A stretch of DNA of 64,000 nt from HK1 sp965204915 (GTDB lineage: Bacteria; Pseudomonadota; Gammaproteobacteria; HK1): NCBI GenBank assembly GCA_965204915.1, contig OZ242023.1, positions 2,914,001 to 2,978,000 of the forward strand, in the 5' to 3' direction. Position numbers and translations under genes: made by a program. Shown here piece by piece: positions 15,753 through 24,800 of this stretch (positions within the stretch are counted from its first letter, which is position 1; each line of letters starts with the position of its first letter). The notes beneath the pieces are model-generated. The model worked only from the letters and a program-made list of their open reading frames with translations. It was not told where the DNA came from and ran no database searches.

Positions 15753-17399
15753 CTACAGCGTCCAGACGGCCACCTTGCGACCGTCCTGCCGGCGACCGCT
15801 TCCACCCGCTTCGCTCCCGCGCTCCTCCGTGCCCTTACTCCGCCGACGCTTCCCGGTTCGGCGGTCGAACACCACCAGATGCCCTTCCTCCGATCCGCAC
15901 TGCACCATATACCCCAACGTCTGCTCCACCCCACGCTCGACGGTCCACGCGAGACTCTTGCGGGCCGAGTCCCGCAACACCTTGCACTCCACCACGAAAC
16001 GCTCCCACAGGTCCGAGGGCTGCCCCGCCTCCCGCGGCCACAGCACCAGCAGGTCCGTCCGGCCCCGCCCCAACCCGTATTCCCGCTCGATGCGACCGCC
16101 CCCGTTCACCACCCGCTGCAAGTACGTCTGCAACAGGAGCTGCGGCCCCGCCTCACGGTAGTCGAAGCGGCCCATCCAGTGCTCCGCGTGCTCGCCGAAG
16201 AAGGTGCGGAACGCCCTCAGCAGCTTCGTCATGTCCAGTCGGCCATCGCCGTCCACGTACCACGTCGCCTGGACGTGCGCCAGACGCTCCTGCGCCGCCG
16301 CCGTCAGCTCGCGCGGCACCACCTCCGCGTAGATCGGGTTCGCCATGCGGATGCCCCGGCCCGGCGCGATCAGCCCCAGGTCGCGTACGTAGTCGACGTC
16401 GCGCTGGAAGCTAATGTCCGACACTCCGCAGCCCGGCTCCTCCGCATCGCTCAGCAGCGGCTCGATGACGCGCCGCACCCGCTCTTCTTCCAGCTTGTGC
16501 GTTAGCTGGTCCAGGTGCGTGCGCCGCGAGAGGATGAGCTCCTCCCGCGCCGCGTAGATATCGTCCACCTCGATGGAACGCGAGCGGTCCCTTCCGGCCT
16601 TGTTGTCGAAGCACGCCCCCGCGCACAGCGCGTTCACCAGCCACGGCTGGCCTTGCGTCTGCGTCCATACCGCCTCCACCGCCGCCGGGGAGAAGCGCTG
16701 CCCGGTCTCCTCGGTGTGCTGCGCCATCAGCGCCCGCGTCTCCGCTTCCGTGAAGTCGCCCATGCGTAGCGACTTCGCCGCGACGTTGAAGGGACTGCCC
16801 CCGGCGATGACCTCGCCGGCACTGGACCGGATGCGGTAGTCGCGGATGTCGCGCACCCCGCACAGCACCACGCTCTGCGGGAAGCCCTCGGGGCGTTGCT
16901 CGTAGCCGGCGCGGAGCTGGCGCAGCACCGAGAGCAGGGTGTCGCCGACCAGGGAGTCGATCTCGTCGACCAGCAGCACCAGCGGCACCGGGTTCGCCAC
17001 GCACCAGTGCATCAGCACGTGCCGCAAGGCGTCGTTGGGACCCACCTTGGCCAGCATGTCCGGCCAGACCCTGTCCGGGTAGTCGTCACCCAGCAGCAGC
17101 GCCCGCGATGCCATCATGCTCAGGATGGCGCGGATGCCCTCGGCCACGTCGTCGCGCGCCACCTGGGCGACCTCGACGTTCACGTTCACGCAGCGGAAGT
17201 CGCCCACTTCACCGCTGTTCAGGAGGTCGCGCAGGGCGATGAGCGCGGAGGTCTTGCCCGTCTGGCGCGGCGCGTGCAGCACGAAGTAGCGCTGGGCCCG
17301 AATCAGCCCCAGCAGCTCTTCCACGTCCATCCGGTCCAGAGACGGAATGGCGTAGTGGTCGTCCGGACGCACCGGCCCTTCGGTGTTGAAGAAGCGCAT
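15753..17399 (-). CDS. ATPase with C-terminal PD-(D/E)XK-like nuclease domain, copy 1
   Basis: 548 residues. Walker A APRQTGKTS (43-51), Walker B LVLLVDEIDSL (140-150, D145-E146), then a winged-helix-like middle part. The C-terminal domain shows a PD-(D/E)XK pattern, D449 (GRGRTDLLVLW), E471 and K473 (VVECKV). It belongs to a widespread but uncharacterised family of ATP-binding proteins, often multicopy, that begin M-R-x-F-N-T-x-G-P. It lies 87 bp downstream of full-length lutC on the same strand. Residues about 64-138 differ strongly from copies 2 and 3, while the rest is almost identical. ATG 17399 is chosen because it is shared by all copies. Function unknown. Confidence 0.85.
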   Translation of the reverse strand: MRFFNTEGPVRPDDHYAIPSLDRMDVEELLGLIRAQRYFVLHAPRQTGKTSALIALRDLLNSGEVGDFRCVNVNVEVAQVARDDVAEGIRAILSMMASRALLLGDDYPDRVWPDMLAKVGPNDALRHVLMHWCVANPVPLVLLVDEIDSLVGDTLLSVLRQLRAGYEQRPEGFPQSVVLCGVRDIRDYRIRSSAGEVIAGGSPFNVAAKSLRMGDFTEAETRALMAQHTEETGQRFSPAAVEAVWTQTQGQPWLVNALCAGACFDNKAGRDRSRSIEVDDIYAAREELILSRRTHLDQLTHKLEEERVRRVIEPLLSDAEEPGCGVSDISFQRDVDYVRDLGLIAPGRGIRMANPIYAEVVPRELTAAAQERLAHVQATWYVDGDGRLDMTKLLRAFRTFFGEHAEHWMGRFDYREAGPQLLLQTYLQRVVNGGGRIEREYGLGRGRTDLLVLWPREAGQPSDLWERFVVECKVLRDSARKSLAWTVERGVEQTLGYMVQCGSEEGHLVVFDRRTGKRRRSKGTEERGSEAGGSGRRQDGRKVAVWTL

Positions 17400-17486
17400 G
17401 GGCCGATTATGACACCTGCCGCGCTGGTTTCCGGGTTGCACTCGGCCGACGAAATCGCGGTACGGTCTCGCCGGGCGGCGGGCCGG

Positions 17487-18137
17487 TCATTCCCGCACCA
17501 CGACGACGTGCAGCCGCCGCGGGCCGTGCGCGCCTTCGAGGATCACGAGCTCGACGTCGCCGGTCTTCGAGGGGCCGCAGATGAGGTTGACGGTGCGCGG
17601 CATCGTGGCGCGCTCCTTGCGGAGCAAGGCCCAGGCGTCTTCGAGGTGCGGGACGATCCGCGACTCGCGCAGCACCACGACGTGGTCCTCGGGCAGGAAG
17701 TTCAGGGTCGTCGGGTGCTCCGGCCCGGAGAGCAGCATCACGCTCCCGGTCTCCGCGATGCCGGCGAACGCGCCGGTCACGCTGAGCCGGTCCGAGCCAC
17801 GGGCCGCGCGCCGCTCGACGGCGAGACGGTTCGACCACTGCACGCTTTCGAGCCCCGGAGCCACCACGATCGATTCGCCGAGGCCGTGCTCCTCGACGTG
17901 GCGCAGCACGACCCCGGAGACCTCGGCGAGGGTGGAGACCCTGGAGATCCGGGCATGGACCGCATCCGCCTTGCGCACGAAGAGATCGACCGGATCGTCG
18001 CCGAGGGCCGGCCTGAGATTCGGCGCCGGGGCGGCGAGGCGGCGGTCGAGCACGTCGCGCACGCTCTCGGGCAACGGCCCGGCCCGGCGCAGCGAGCGCC
18101 GCACCGAGGCCAGGATGCGTTCCCGGGCGGCGCTCAC
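17487..18137 (-). CDS. lutC: LutC, LUD-domain lactate utilisation protein (only full-length copy)
   Basis: 216 residues, the normal length for LutC, one of three proteins (LutABC) that oxidise L-lactate with iron-sulfur clusters. Conserved features are AETGSVMLLSGPEHPTTLNF, LPEDHVVVL and the C-terminal NLICGPSKTGDVELVI. GTG start at 18137 (GTGAGCGCCGCC), overlapping the end of a lutB 3' fragment. This copy is separated by about 9 kb from lutB and lutA, and its local lutB is only a fragment. If lactate oxidation still works, this protein must be supplied from here or elsewhere in the genome. Confidence 0.85.
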   Translation of the reverse strand: MSAARERILASVRRSLRRAGPLPESVRDVLDRRLAAPAPNLRPALGDDPVDLFVRKADAVHARISRVSTLAEVSGVVLRHVEEHGLGESIVVAPGLESVQWSNRLAVERRAARGSDRLSVTGAFAGIAETGSVMLLSGPEHPTTLNFLPEDHVVVLRESRIVPHLEDAWALLRKERATMPRTVNLICGPSKTGDVELVILEGAHGPRRLHVVVVRE

Positions 18138-18342
18138 CACCTTCGCCTCGCGGGTCCTGTCCGCCACCTTCCCTTGAGTCTGGTCGCCATGAAGAGCTCG
18201 CTCGCTTGGGCCGGCAGGGCGCGGGTCGCGGTCCAGCCTCCGGCCAGTGGCAGCCGGCGGAAGCGGCCACGGAAGCGTCCGAGCAGGCCGAGGACGCGCA
18301 TCGCGAGCGACGTCGCCAAGCGGTAGAGCGCCGGGCGGCGGC
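18134..18342 (-). pseudogene. lutB 3' fragment
   Basis: Encodes RRPALYRLATSLAMRVLGLL and then GRFRGRFRRLPLAGGWTATR, matching the C-terminal end of intact LutB (27583-29022). The last 15 residues diverge (FMATRLKGRWRTG). The left end runs into lutC, as in a normal lutB-lutC junction; the right end is cut and followed by a hisB fragment. Confidence 0.85.
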
Positions 18343-18377
18343 TCGCGCAGGACTGGGCCGCTCCTTCCGGTTCTACA

Positions 18378-18431
18378 ATGCCGAGCGCCGCCACCGTCGA
18401 GCGCAACACGCGCGAAACCTGCATCGCCGCC
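18378..18431 (+). pseudogene. hisB 5' fragment with start codon
   Basis: ATG plus about 18 codons (MPSAATVERNTRETCIAA) resemble the HisB N-terminus MSSRTAAVERDTRETRIA at 32877. The sequence then switches to lutA. Non-functional chimera. Confidence 0.8.
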
Positions 18432-18473
18432 GTTGTACGCCGGCTGGCTACAGCACGTCTGCACGGCGGGATC
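18432..18473 (-). pseudogene. lutA internal fragment
   Basis: About 40 bp match lutA around 29813-29855. On the minus strand it reads AVQTCCSQPAYNGGD, compared with AVQTCCGQPAYNGGD in intact LutA. Cut at both ends. Confidence 0.75.
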
Positions 18474-18494
18474 GATCGGTTCGGGCAGACGAAG

Positions 18495-18520
18495 GACCGG
18501 ACAGTGTTCTGCGTCCGGTC
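18495..18520. terminator. Hairpin downstream of ATPase copy 2
   Basis: Same inverted repeat as at 15653-15678 (GACCGGA / TCCGGTC, 12-nt loop). Its repeated position after the ATPase gene is the only support for a terminator role. Confidence 0.35.
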
Positions 18521-18594
18521 GTCTTTCCCGGATCTTCGCGTTCGATCCCTGCCGGAATGGCCGGCATCGGCGCGGTCGCCTCGACCCCGATACG

Positions 18595-20241
18595 CTACAG
18601 CGTCCAGACGGCCACCTTGCGACCGTCCTGCCGGCGACCGCTTCCGCCCGCCTCGCTCCCGCGATCCTCCGTGCCCTTACTCCGCCGACGTTTCCCGGTT
18701 CGGCGGTCGAACACCACCAGATGCCCTTCCTCCGATCCGCACTGCGCCATGTACCCCAACGTCTGCTCCACCCCGCGCTCAATGGTCCACGCGAGGCTCT
18801 TGCGGGCCGAGTCCCGCAACACCTTGCACTCCACCACGAATCGCTCCCACAGGTCCGAGGGCTGCCCCGCCTCCCGCGGCCACAGCACCAGCAGGTCCGT
18901 CCGCCCCCGCCCCAACCCGTACTCCCGCTCGATGCGACCGCCCCCGTTCACCACCCGCTGCAAGTACGTCTGCAACAGGAGCTGCGGCCCCGCCTCACGG
19001 TAGTCGAAGCGGCCCATCCAGTGCTCCGCATGTTCGCCGAAGAAGGTGCGAAACGCCCTCAGCAGCTTCGTCATGTCCAGACGGCCGGCGCCGTCCACGT
19101 ACCACGTCGCCTGGACATGCGCCAGACGCTCCTGCGCCGCCGCCGTCAGCTCGCGCGGCACCACCTCCGCGTAGATCGGGTTCGCCATGCGGATGCCCCG
19201 GCCCGGAGCGATCAGCCCCAGGTCGCGCACGTAGTCGACATCGCGCTGGAAGCCGATGTCCGACACCCCGCAGCCCGGCTCCTCCGCATCGCTCAGCAGC
19301 GGCTCGATGACCCGCCGCACCCGCTCTTCTTCCAGCTTGTGCGTTAGCTGGTCCAGGTGCGTGCGCCGCGAGAGAATCAACTCCTCCCGCGCCGCGTACA
19401 CGTCGTCCACTTCGATGGAACGCGAGCGGTCCCTTCCGGCCTTGTTGTCGAAGCACGCCCCCGCGCACAGCGCGTTCACCAGCCACGGCTGGCCCTGGGT
19501 CTGCGTCCATACCGAATCCAGCGCGGCCGGCGAGAACCGCTGGCCGGTCTCCTCGGTGTGCTGCGCCATCAGCGCCCGCGTCTCCGCTTCCGTGAAGTCG
19601 CCCATGCGCAACGACTTCGCCGCCACGTTGAAGGGGCTGCCGCCGGCGATGACCTCGCCGGCACTGGACCGGATGCGGTAGTCGCGGATGTCGCGCACCC
19701 CGCACAGCACCACGCTCTGCGGGAAGGCTTCGGGGCGCTGCTCGTAGCCGGCGCGGAGCTGGCGCAGCACCGAGAGCAGGGTGTCGCCGACCAGCGAGTC
19801 GATCTCGTCGACCAGCAGCACCAGAGGTGTGGGGTTCGCCAAGCACCAGTTGGACAGCAGATCGCCCAGCGCATCGTCCGGCCCCGATGCTTCCAGCACA
19901 GCGCGCCACGATTCGTGCGGAAAGCTGTCGCCCGACAGCCGCGCCCGCATGGCCAGCCGGCTGAGGATGGCGCGCATGCCGCGCGCCACGTCGTCGCGCG
20001 CCACCTGGCCGACCTCCACGTTGGTATGCACGCAACGGAAATTGCCCGCTTCGCCGCTGTTCAGGAGGTCGCGCAGGGCGATCAGGGCGGAGGTCTTGCC
20101 GGTCTGGCGCGGCGCGTGCAGCACGAAGTAGCGCTTGGTGCGGATCAGGTCCAGAAGTTCATCGATGTCCACACGGTCCAGCGGCGCGATGGCGTAGTGC
20201 TTGTCCGGGCGCACCGGCCCTGCCGTGTTGAAGAAGCGCAT
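18595..20241 (-). CDS. ATPase with C-terminal PD-(D/E)XK-like nuclease domain, copy 2
   Basis: 548 residues, same domains and motifs as copy 1 (Walker A at 43-51, DEIDSL Walker B, C-terminal D...ECK nuclease pattern). In the stretch at about residues 64-138 it carries the GNFRCVHTNVEVGQVARDDV variant shared with copy 3, not that of copy 1. It follows a 73-residue lutC deletion derivative on the same strand after 87 bp. The reading frame is fully intact although the genes around it are fragments. Confidence 0.85.
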   Translation of the reverse strand: MRFFNTAGPVRPDKHYAIAPLDRVDIDELLDLIRTKRYFVLHAPRQTGKTSALIALRDLLNSGEAGNFRCVHTNVEVGQVARDDVARGMRAILSRLAMRARLSGDSFPHESWRAVLEASGPDDALGDLLSNWCLANPTPLVLLVDEIDSLVGDTLLSVLRQLRAGYEQRPEAFPQSVVLCGVRDIRDYRIRSSAGEVIAGGSPFNVAAKSLRMGDFTEAETRALMAQHTEETGQRFSPAALDSVWTQTQGQPWLVNALCAGACFDNKAGRDRSRSIEVDDVYAAREELILSRRTHLDQLTHKLEEERVRRVIEPLLSDAEEPGCGVSDIGFQRDVDYVRDLGLIAPGRGIRMANPIYAEVVPRELTAAAQERLAHVQATWYVDGAGRLDMTKLLRAFRTFFGEHAEHWMGRFDYREAGPQLLLQTYLQRVVNGGGRIEREYGLGRGRTDLLVLWPREAGQPSDLWERFVVECKVLRDSARKSLAWTIERGVEQTLGYMAQCGSEEGHLVVFDRRTGKRRRSKGTEDRGSEAGGSGRRQDGRKVAVWTL

Positions 20242-20328
20242 GGGCCGATTATGACACCTGCCGCGCTGGTTTCCGGGTTGCGCTCGGCCGACGAAATCGC
20301 GGTACGGTCTCGCCGGGCGGCGGGCCGG

Positions 20329-20550
20329 TCATTCCCGCACCACGACGACGTGCAGCCGCCGCGGACCGTGCGCGCCTTCGAGGATCACCAGCTCGACGTC
20401 GCCGGTCTTCGAGGGGCCGCAGATGAGGTTGACGGTGCGCGGCATCGTGGCGCGCTCCTTGCGGAGCATGGCCCAGGCGTCTTCGAGGTGCGGGACGATC
20501 CGCGATTCGCGCCGCACCGAAGCCAGGATGCGTTCCCTTGCGATGCTCAT
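20329..20550 (-). pseudogene. lutC deletion derivative, 73 residues (copy a)
   Basis: The first about 13 residues of LutC (MSIARERILASVRR) are joined in frame to the last about 60 (ESRIVPHLEDAWAMLRKERA onward). About 145 internal residues are lost, including the central LUD core. The start overlaps the stop of the preceding lutB derivative as ATGA, so translational coupling is kept. The product is unlikely to function. Confidence 0.85.
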
Positions 20551-20925
20551 CCCGTTCCGCCCGCTGCTCGTTCTTTCCGCCGTTTCGCCCAGGCCGCCAT
20601 GAGCGCGATCTCCTCGCCCACCATGGACTTCCCCTTGGTGACCCGCTTCGCGCCCGCCGTGCGGCAGACGTCGAGGACGATCGCCCGCGCCTCGGCCGGG
20701 GTGCCCGCCCAGTGCACGTGCCCGCCGTGCTCGTGCACCCGCGCTTCGAAGCGTTCGAGGTAGTGGTCGAGGTGCTGGAGGGTGTGCTCCTTGATCTCGC
20801 GCGCGACGCGGCGCAGCTCCGGGTACTCGGGCAGTGCTTCGACGGCGGCGCGGCGCTTGTCGATGAACCCCGTCCGGGCCCGTGCCATCGCCCGTGCGAG
20901 GTCGGGGTTCCGCAGCCCGGCCCGG
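20547..20925 (-). pseudogene. lutB deletion derivative
   Basis: Keeps the N-terminal part of LutB from AGLRNPDLARAMARARTGF to KGKSMVGEEIAL and then jumps in frame to the very last residues, MAAWAKRRKERAAGGTG. The catalytic and iron-sulfur parts are gone. The normal start codon is also missing, replaced by the region upstream of higB. Confidence 0.85.
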
Positions 20926-20999
20926 GCGCAGAATGAAATGCTTTCGTTGGCGGGATGCTCGGGATTGCAACATGGTATGTATCGCACGAAAATGCCCGG

Positions 21000-21281
21000 A
21001 TGAAGATCAAGCACGCGGGATTGCGGAGGCTCCACGATCGAGGCGACGCCCGACGGCTGAATCCCGGCCACGTCCGGCGCATCCGTCGCGTACTGGCCGA
21101 TCTCGACGTAGCGCGCGACCCGCATGACCTCGATCAGCCCGGCTACCGGCTGCATCCGCTGGCAGGCAATCGACAAGGGCAGTGGAGCGTGCGCGTATCG
21201 GGAAACTGGCGAATCGTCTTTCGTTTCGTCGATGGCGAGGCGCTGGACGTGGACCTGCTCGATTATCATCAGGGGGGTTGA
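21000..21281 (+). CDS. higB: RelE/ParE-family toxin HigB
   Basis: 93 residues. The C-terminal half GYRLHPLAGNRQGQWSVRVS and GNWRIVFRF is the hallmark of HigB-type mRNA-cleaving toxins that act on the ribosome. The N-terminus KHAGLRRLHDRGDARRLNP also fits. The toxin gene precedes the antitoxin gene, the typical order for hig. ATG 21000 is preferred; an in-frame upstream ATG at 20955 would add 15 unrelated residues. A broken copy of the same gene lies at 15478. Confidence 0.9.
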   Translation: MKIKHAGLRRLHDRGDARRLNPGHVRRIRRVLADLDVARDPHDLDQPGYRLHPLAGNRQGQWSVRVSGNWRIVFRFVDGEALDVDLLDYHQGG

Positions 21282-21285
21282 ATCG

Positions 21286-21552
21286 ATGCCCATGTACGAC
21301 CCGCCGCATCCCGGCGAGATGATCCGCGACATCCTGGAAGACGAGGAAGTCGGCTGGACGGTGACGGAATGCGCCCATCGCCTGGGTGTGGCGCGCAATA
21401 CGCTGTCGCGGCTTCTGCATGGCCGTATCGGCATTTCGCCCAAAATGGCCTTGGCCCTGGAGCGCGCCGGTTGGAGCAGTGCCGATCACTGGATGCGAAT
21501 CCAGGCCGCCTACGATCTGGCGCGGGCGCGGCGCGAGCTGGATGCGGCATAG
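21286..21552 (+). CDS. higA: HigA-family antitoxin (XRE helix-turn-helix)
   Basis: 88 residues. MYDPPHPGEMIRDILED is the usual HigA opening, and TVTECAHRLGVARNTLSRLL is the DNA-binding helix-turn-helix. It starts 4 bp after the higB stop with AGGGGGG about 8 bp upstream (ATG 21286 or 21292). The protein is expected to neutralise HigB and repress the pair's promoter. Confidence 0.9.
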   Translation: MPMYDPPHPGEMIRDILEDEEVGWTVTECAHRLGVARNTLSRLLHGRIGISPKMALALERAGWSSADHWMRIQAAYDLARARRELDAA

Positions 21553-21808
21553 GACACGTGCGGCTGTCCGTGACCGTATCGTCCGGGTACTTGGCCAACC
21601 CGTATTTCCCACCGGCCCCCGGACGCGGAGCCGGGAGCTGCGATTGGGTGGAGATTCATCCCGGTTCCGCCGATTTTCGTCCGTAACCGATCCAGGGAGC
21701 CCATCCGCCGGCCGAAGCAGGCGGTCGTGCGAGTCGGCTCGGCGATTGAACGTATCGCCTTCGCGGGGGCATCGCGGGAATGGACCTGTGAGCCCCGAGC
21801 CGAGGGCA

Positions 21809-24800
21809 TCAGGCCCAGAGCCCGTCCAGCTTGGAGAACGCGAGCTCTCGGCCGAAGTTTTCGATATTGTCCCGGACGTCGAGGATGAGGCAGCGTTCTC
21901 CGCCGCCGTTCTTCGGGCCGCGCAAGCCTCTGCCGATCATCTGGAAGTAGAGGTTCGGGCTGTACACCGGCCGGGCCACGATGATGGCGCGGGTCCGGGG
22001 CGCGTCGAAGCCCTCGCGGAACACGCCGTGGTTCACGAGCGCCATCAGCTTGCCGCAACGGAACTCCTCGACCACCCGGCGACGGGTCGCCGTCTCTGTC
22101 GTTCCGCTGACCGCGCGTGCCCGGACCCCCTTCCGGTTGAGGAGCGCCGCTACGGTCTGCGCATGCTCGACCGAAGTCGCGAAGATGAGGGTCGGCCAGT
22201 CCGGTTGAACATGTTTTTCGTATGCTTCGATGATGCGCTTGGTTCTCTTGGAGCTTCGGGCGATGCGATCCTCCACACCCTGCGGGAGCCAGGGCAATGA
22301 CACCGCCTGCTTCAGTTCTTCCAATATCCGCTCCCACTCGTCGGGCGGGAACACATCGGATGAGAACGTCTCGCCCTCGATGGTCTCGTGGTCGGCCTGG
22401 GCGAGCACGCCCATGCGCTGCAACTCCCGGATGACGTCCTGGGGGTCGTCATTCGGGAACGCCCCTGAATCGAGCCGCTTGCCGCCGTAGCGGCGGACGA
22501 GTCTGGCCGTCTCCTCTTCGTCCTGTCCTCGGTAGGGCGTGGCGGTAAGGCCGAGCAGGAATGGCTCATCCGACCTTTGGAAGCGCGTCAGGCCGATGTC
22601 CTGCATGACCGAAGTGAAGGTCGGGGCGATGGACCGATGCGCTTCATCGAACACGACGAGCTTGAAATCTCCCAGAAACTCGTACTCGCGGGGCTGGTTC
22701 GAGAGCTTCGCGTTGAGCGTCTGGATGGTCGCGACGACGACATGAAGTTCGTTCGTCGGTAGCGGTCTCGGTTGCCCGGCCCACATCCTGGAAATGCGGA
22801 GCCGCGACGCCTGGGAGCCTTTGCTCGACCACACCTGCCGCCATGCCTCCACGGCCTGCTCGCACAGTTCGTCACGGTCCGCGACCCAGAGCACGCCGCC
22901 GCGGAGGCCGTCATCGCGCATGGCCTCGACGATCGCCTGCACGGCAACGCGGGTCTTGCCGGAGCCGGTCGGCATGCTGATGATCCCGCGCCGTTCGGCC
23001 CCGTCCTCGCCGCGCAGCAGTTTCCGGACGTTCTCGACGATGATCCACTGGTAGCGGTGAAGTTCCGGGAGAGAGTACGGGCCTTCGATTTCCAGAAAGG
23101 GATCACGCTGCCTGCCTCGCTCCCCCGCCCATTCGGCGGAGAACCCGAGGGAGCGAACGAATCTGACGGCCCTCTCCGAACCGGCCCATCGCGATGGTGG
23201 ATCGAGATGCTCCAATGCCCATTTGTATTGCTTGAGCGCGTCGGTGTGCCAAGTGGCGATGGCCGCCTCCGCGAGGTCGAGGCCCGTCAGTGCAGCACCG
23301 TCACTTTCGAGTACGGCCAGGAGGGAATCGGGAAGGTCCCTGCGCAACGCTTGTTCGCCGATCGCTTCCAGAAGGCGCTCGGCATCGGTCGAACGTTGCC
23401 GTACAGCAGCGCGCCGCTCCTCGATCTCCTGCGGAGTCCTGCGTTGCAATATCTCAATGAACTGACGATGGTTCAGGTCAAGCTCCAATTCGTCCGTGAC
23501 GAGACGCAGCTCATGTTGCTCGTCATCGCCAACGGCGTCGGCGAGATAGATGTCGGGAGCGTGAAAAATGCACTTCCGCGATTGACCAACGACGAGGATT
23601 CGCTCACAGCGGACAAGGCGGCAGGTTCTTCGATACTTCGGGAGGTACTGGAGGTACTGCTTCAGACCGGGCCAGACGTCGGTCAGAGGAATCGGATCCC
23701 CTTCGCCGAAGAACTCCGGCGTCGGTTCCGCCAAGTCGAATGCCGCCTTGAGCTTGTCGGCCTTGGAATGGGTGAGCAGCGCATGCAGGGCGTCCGGGCT
23801 CTTGGGGTCCGGCCCGAGTGCATCCGACAGCGGTACGATGCCGCCGGAAGTCCGAATTCGCCCATGTTCTCGAAGCATGTGAATCGTGAACGATTCGCAC
23901 GGCATCCTTGGGTAGGCCCCCCGATTCGTGCCCGTATGCCGCATCGTCCACGACTCGCAACAGGTATCGAGGTTCAACAGCGCATCCGTATGGAGCGCTC
24001 TGCCCTCGTCGGAGAGGGAGGCGAGCACTTCCAGCGGACCGGCGCCCCTGGATGACTCGAAGTCCAGGTAACGCCGATCCGGGGTGCGAGGCAGACCGTC
24101 CTGTTCGCGAAATCTGCCTCGGCACGAGTGGCGGTAAGAATCGAACCGTGGCTCCATCGACAGGTCGCGGTTCTCATGCGGCGCCTCCGTCACCCCGAGT
24201 TCGCACAGCAACTCATCGTCGGGTTCGTGGAAGTGGGTATCCACGGTGGCGCTGTCATCCCGGCTCCCGTCGCCGGGCACGATGTCACCCGGCAACAACA
24301 CGGAGTGAAGAAATCGCCAGTTGCCGGCCAGCGTCCGGACTCGAAGTGCCGTTGGCCAGATCTTGCGTCCTTTCCAGTCTTTGAATTCCTGGATGACGGA
24401 GAGCGCGTCTTCCACCTCCAGCTTGCGGGACAACACCCAGAACTTTTCGTGGAGGGCGTCGTCTGCCTCCGGGCTGCTCCCACCGTTCAGGACACGCTGT
24501 GCAGCACTCCTGAAGCTGCTCTCGGGTGACGGCGGCTTGAGTTCCAACTTCTTCAGTGCCGAAAGCGTGTCGCGGTCCGACACCAGGGCCGGATGGACGT
24601 ACAATTCCGACTTCGGACCATCGCCGTGACCATTCCCGCTCAGTGCCTCCTCCTCCGGCAGGAAGACGGACTGGGGATCGGGCTCCCTCAAGGTGCCGGC
24701 CGAGGTCAGCACGATCTCGCCCGGATCGGCGTTCTTTCGCACCCCATCCGGGATGAGCGCGGCGACTTGCACCGCCGCCTTGGAAGCTTCGACTACGTCG

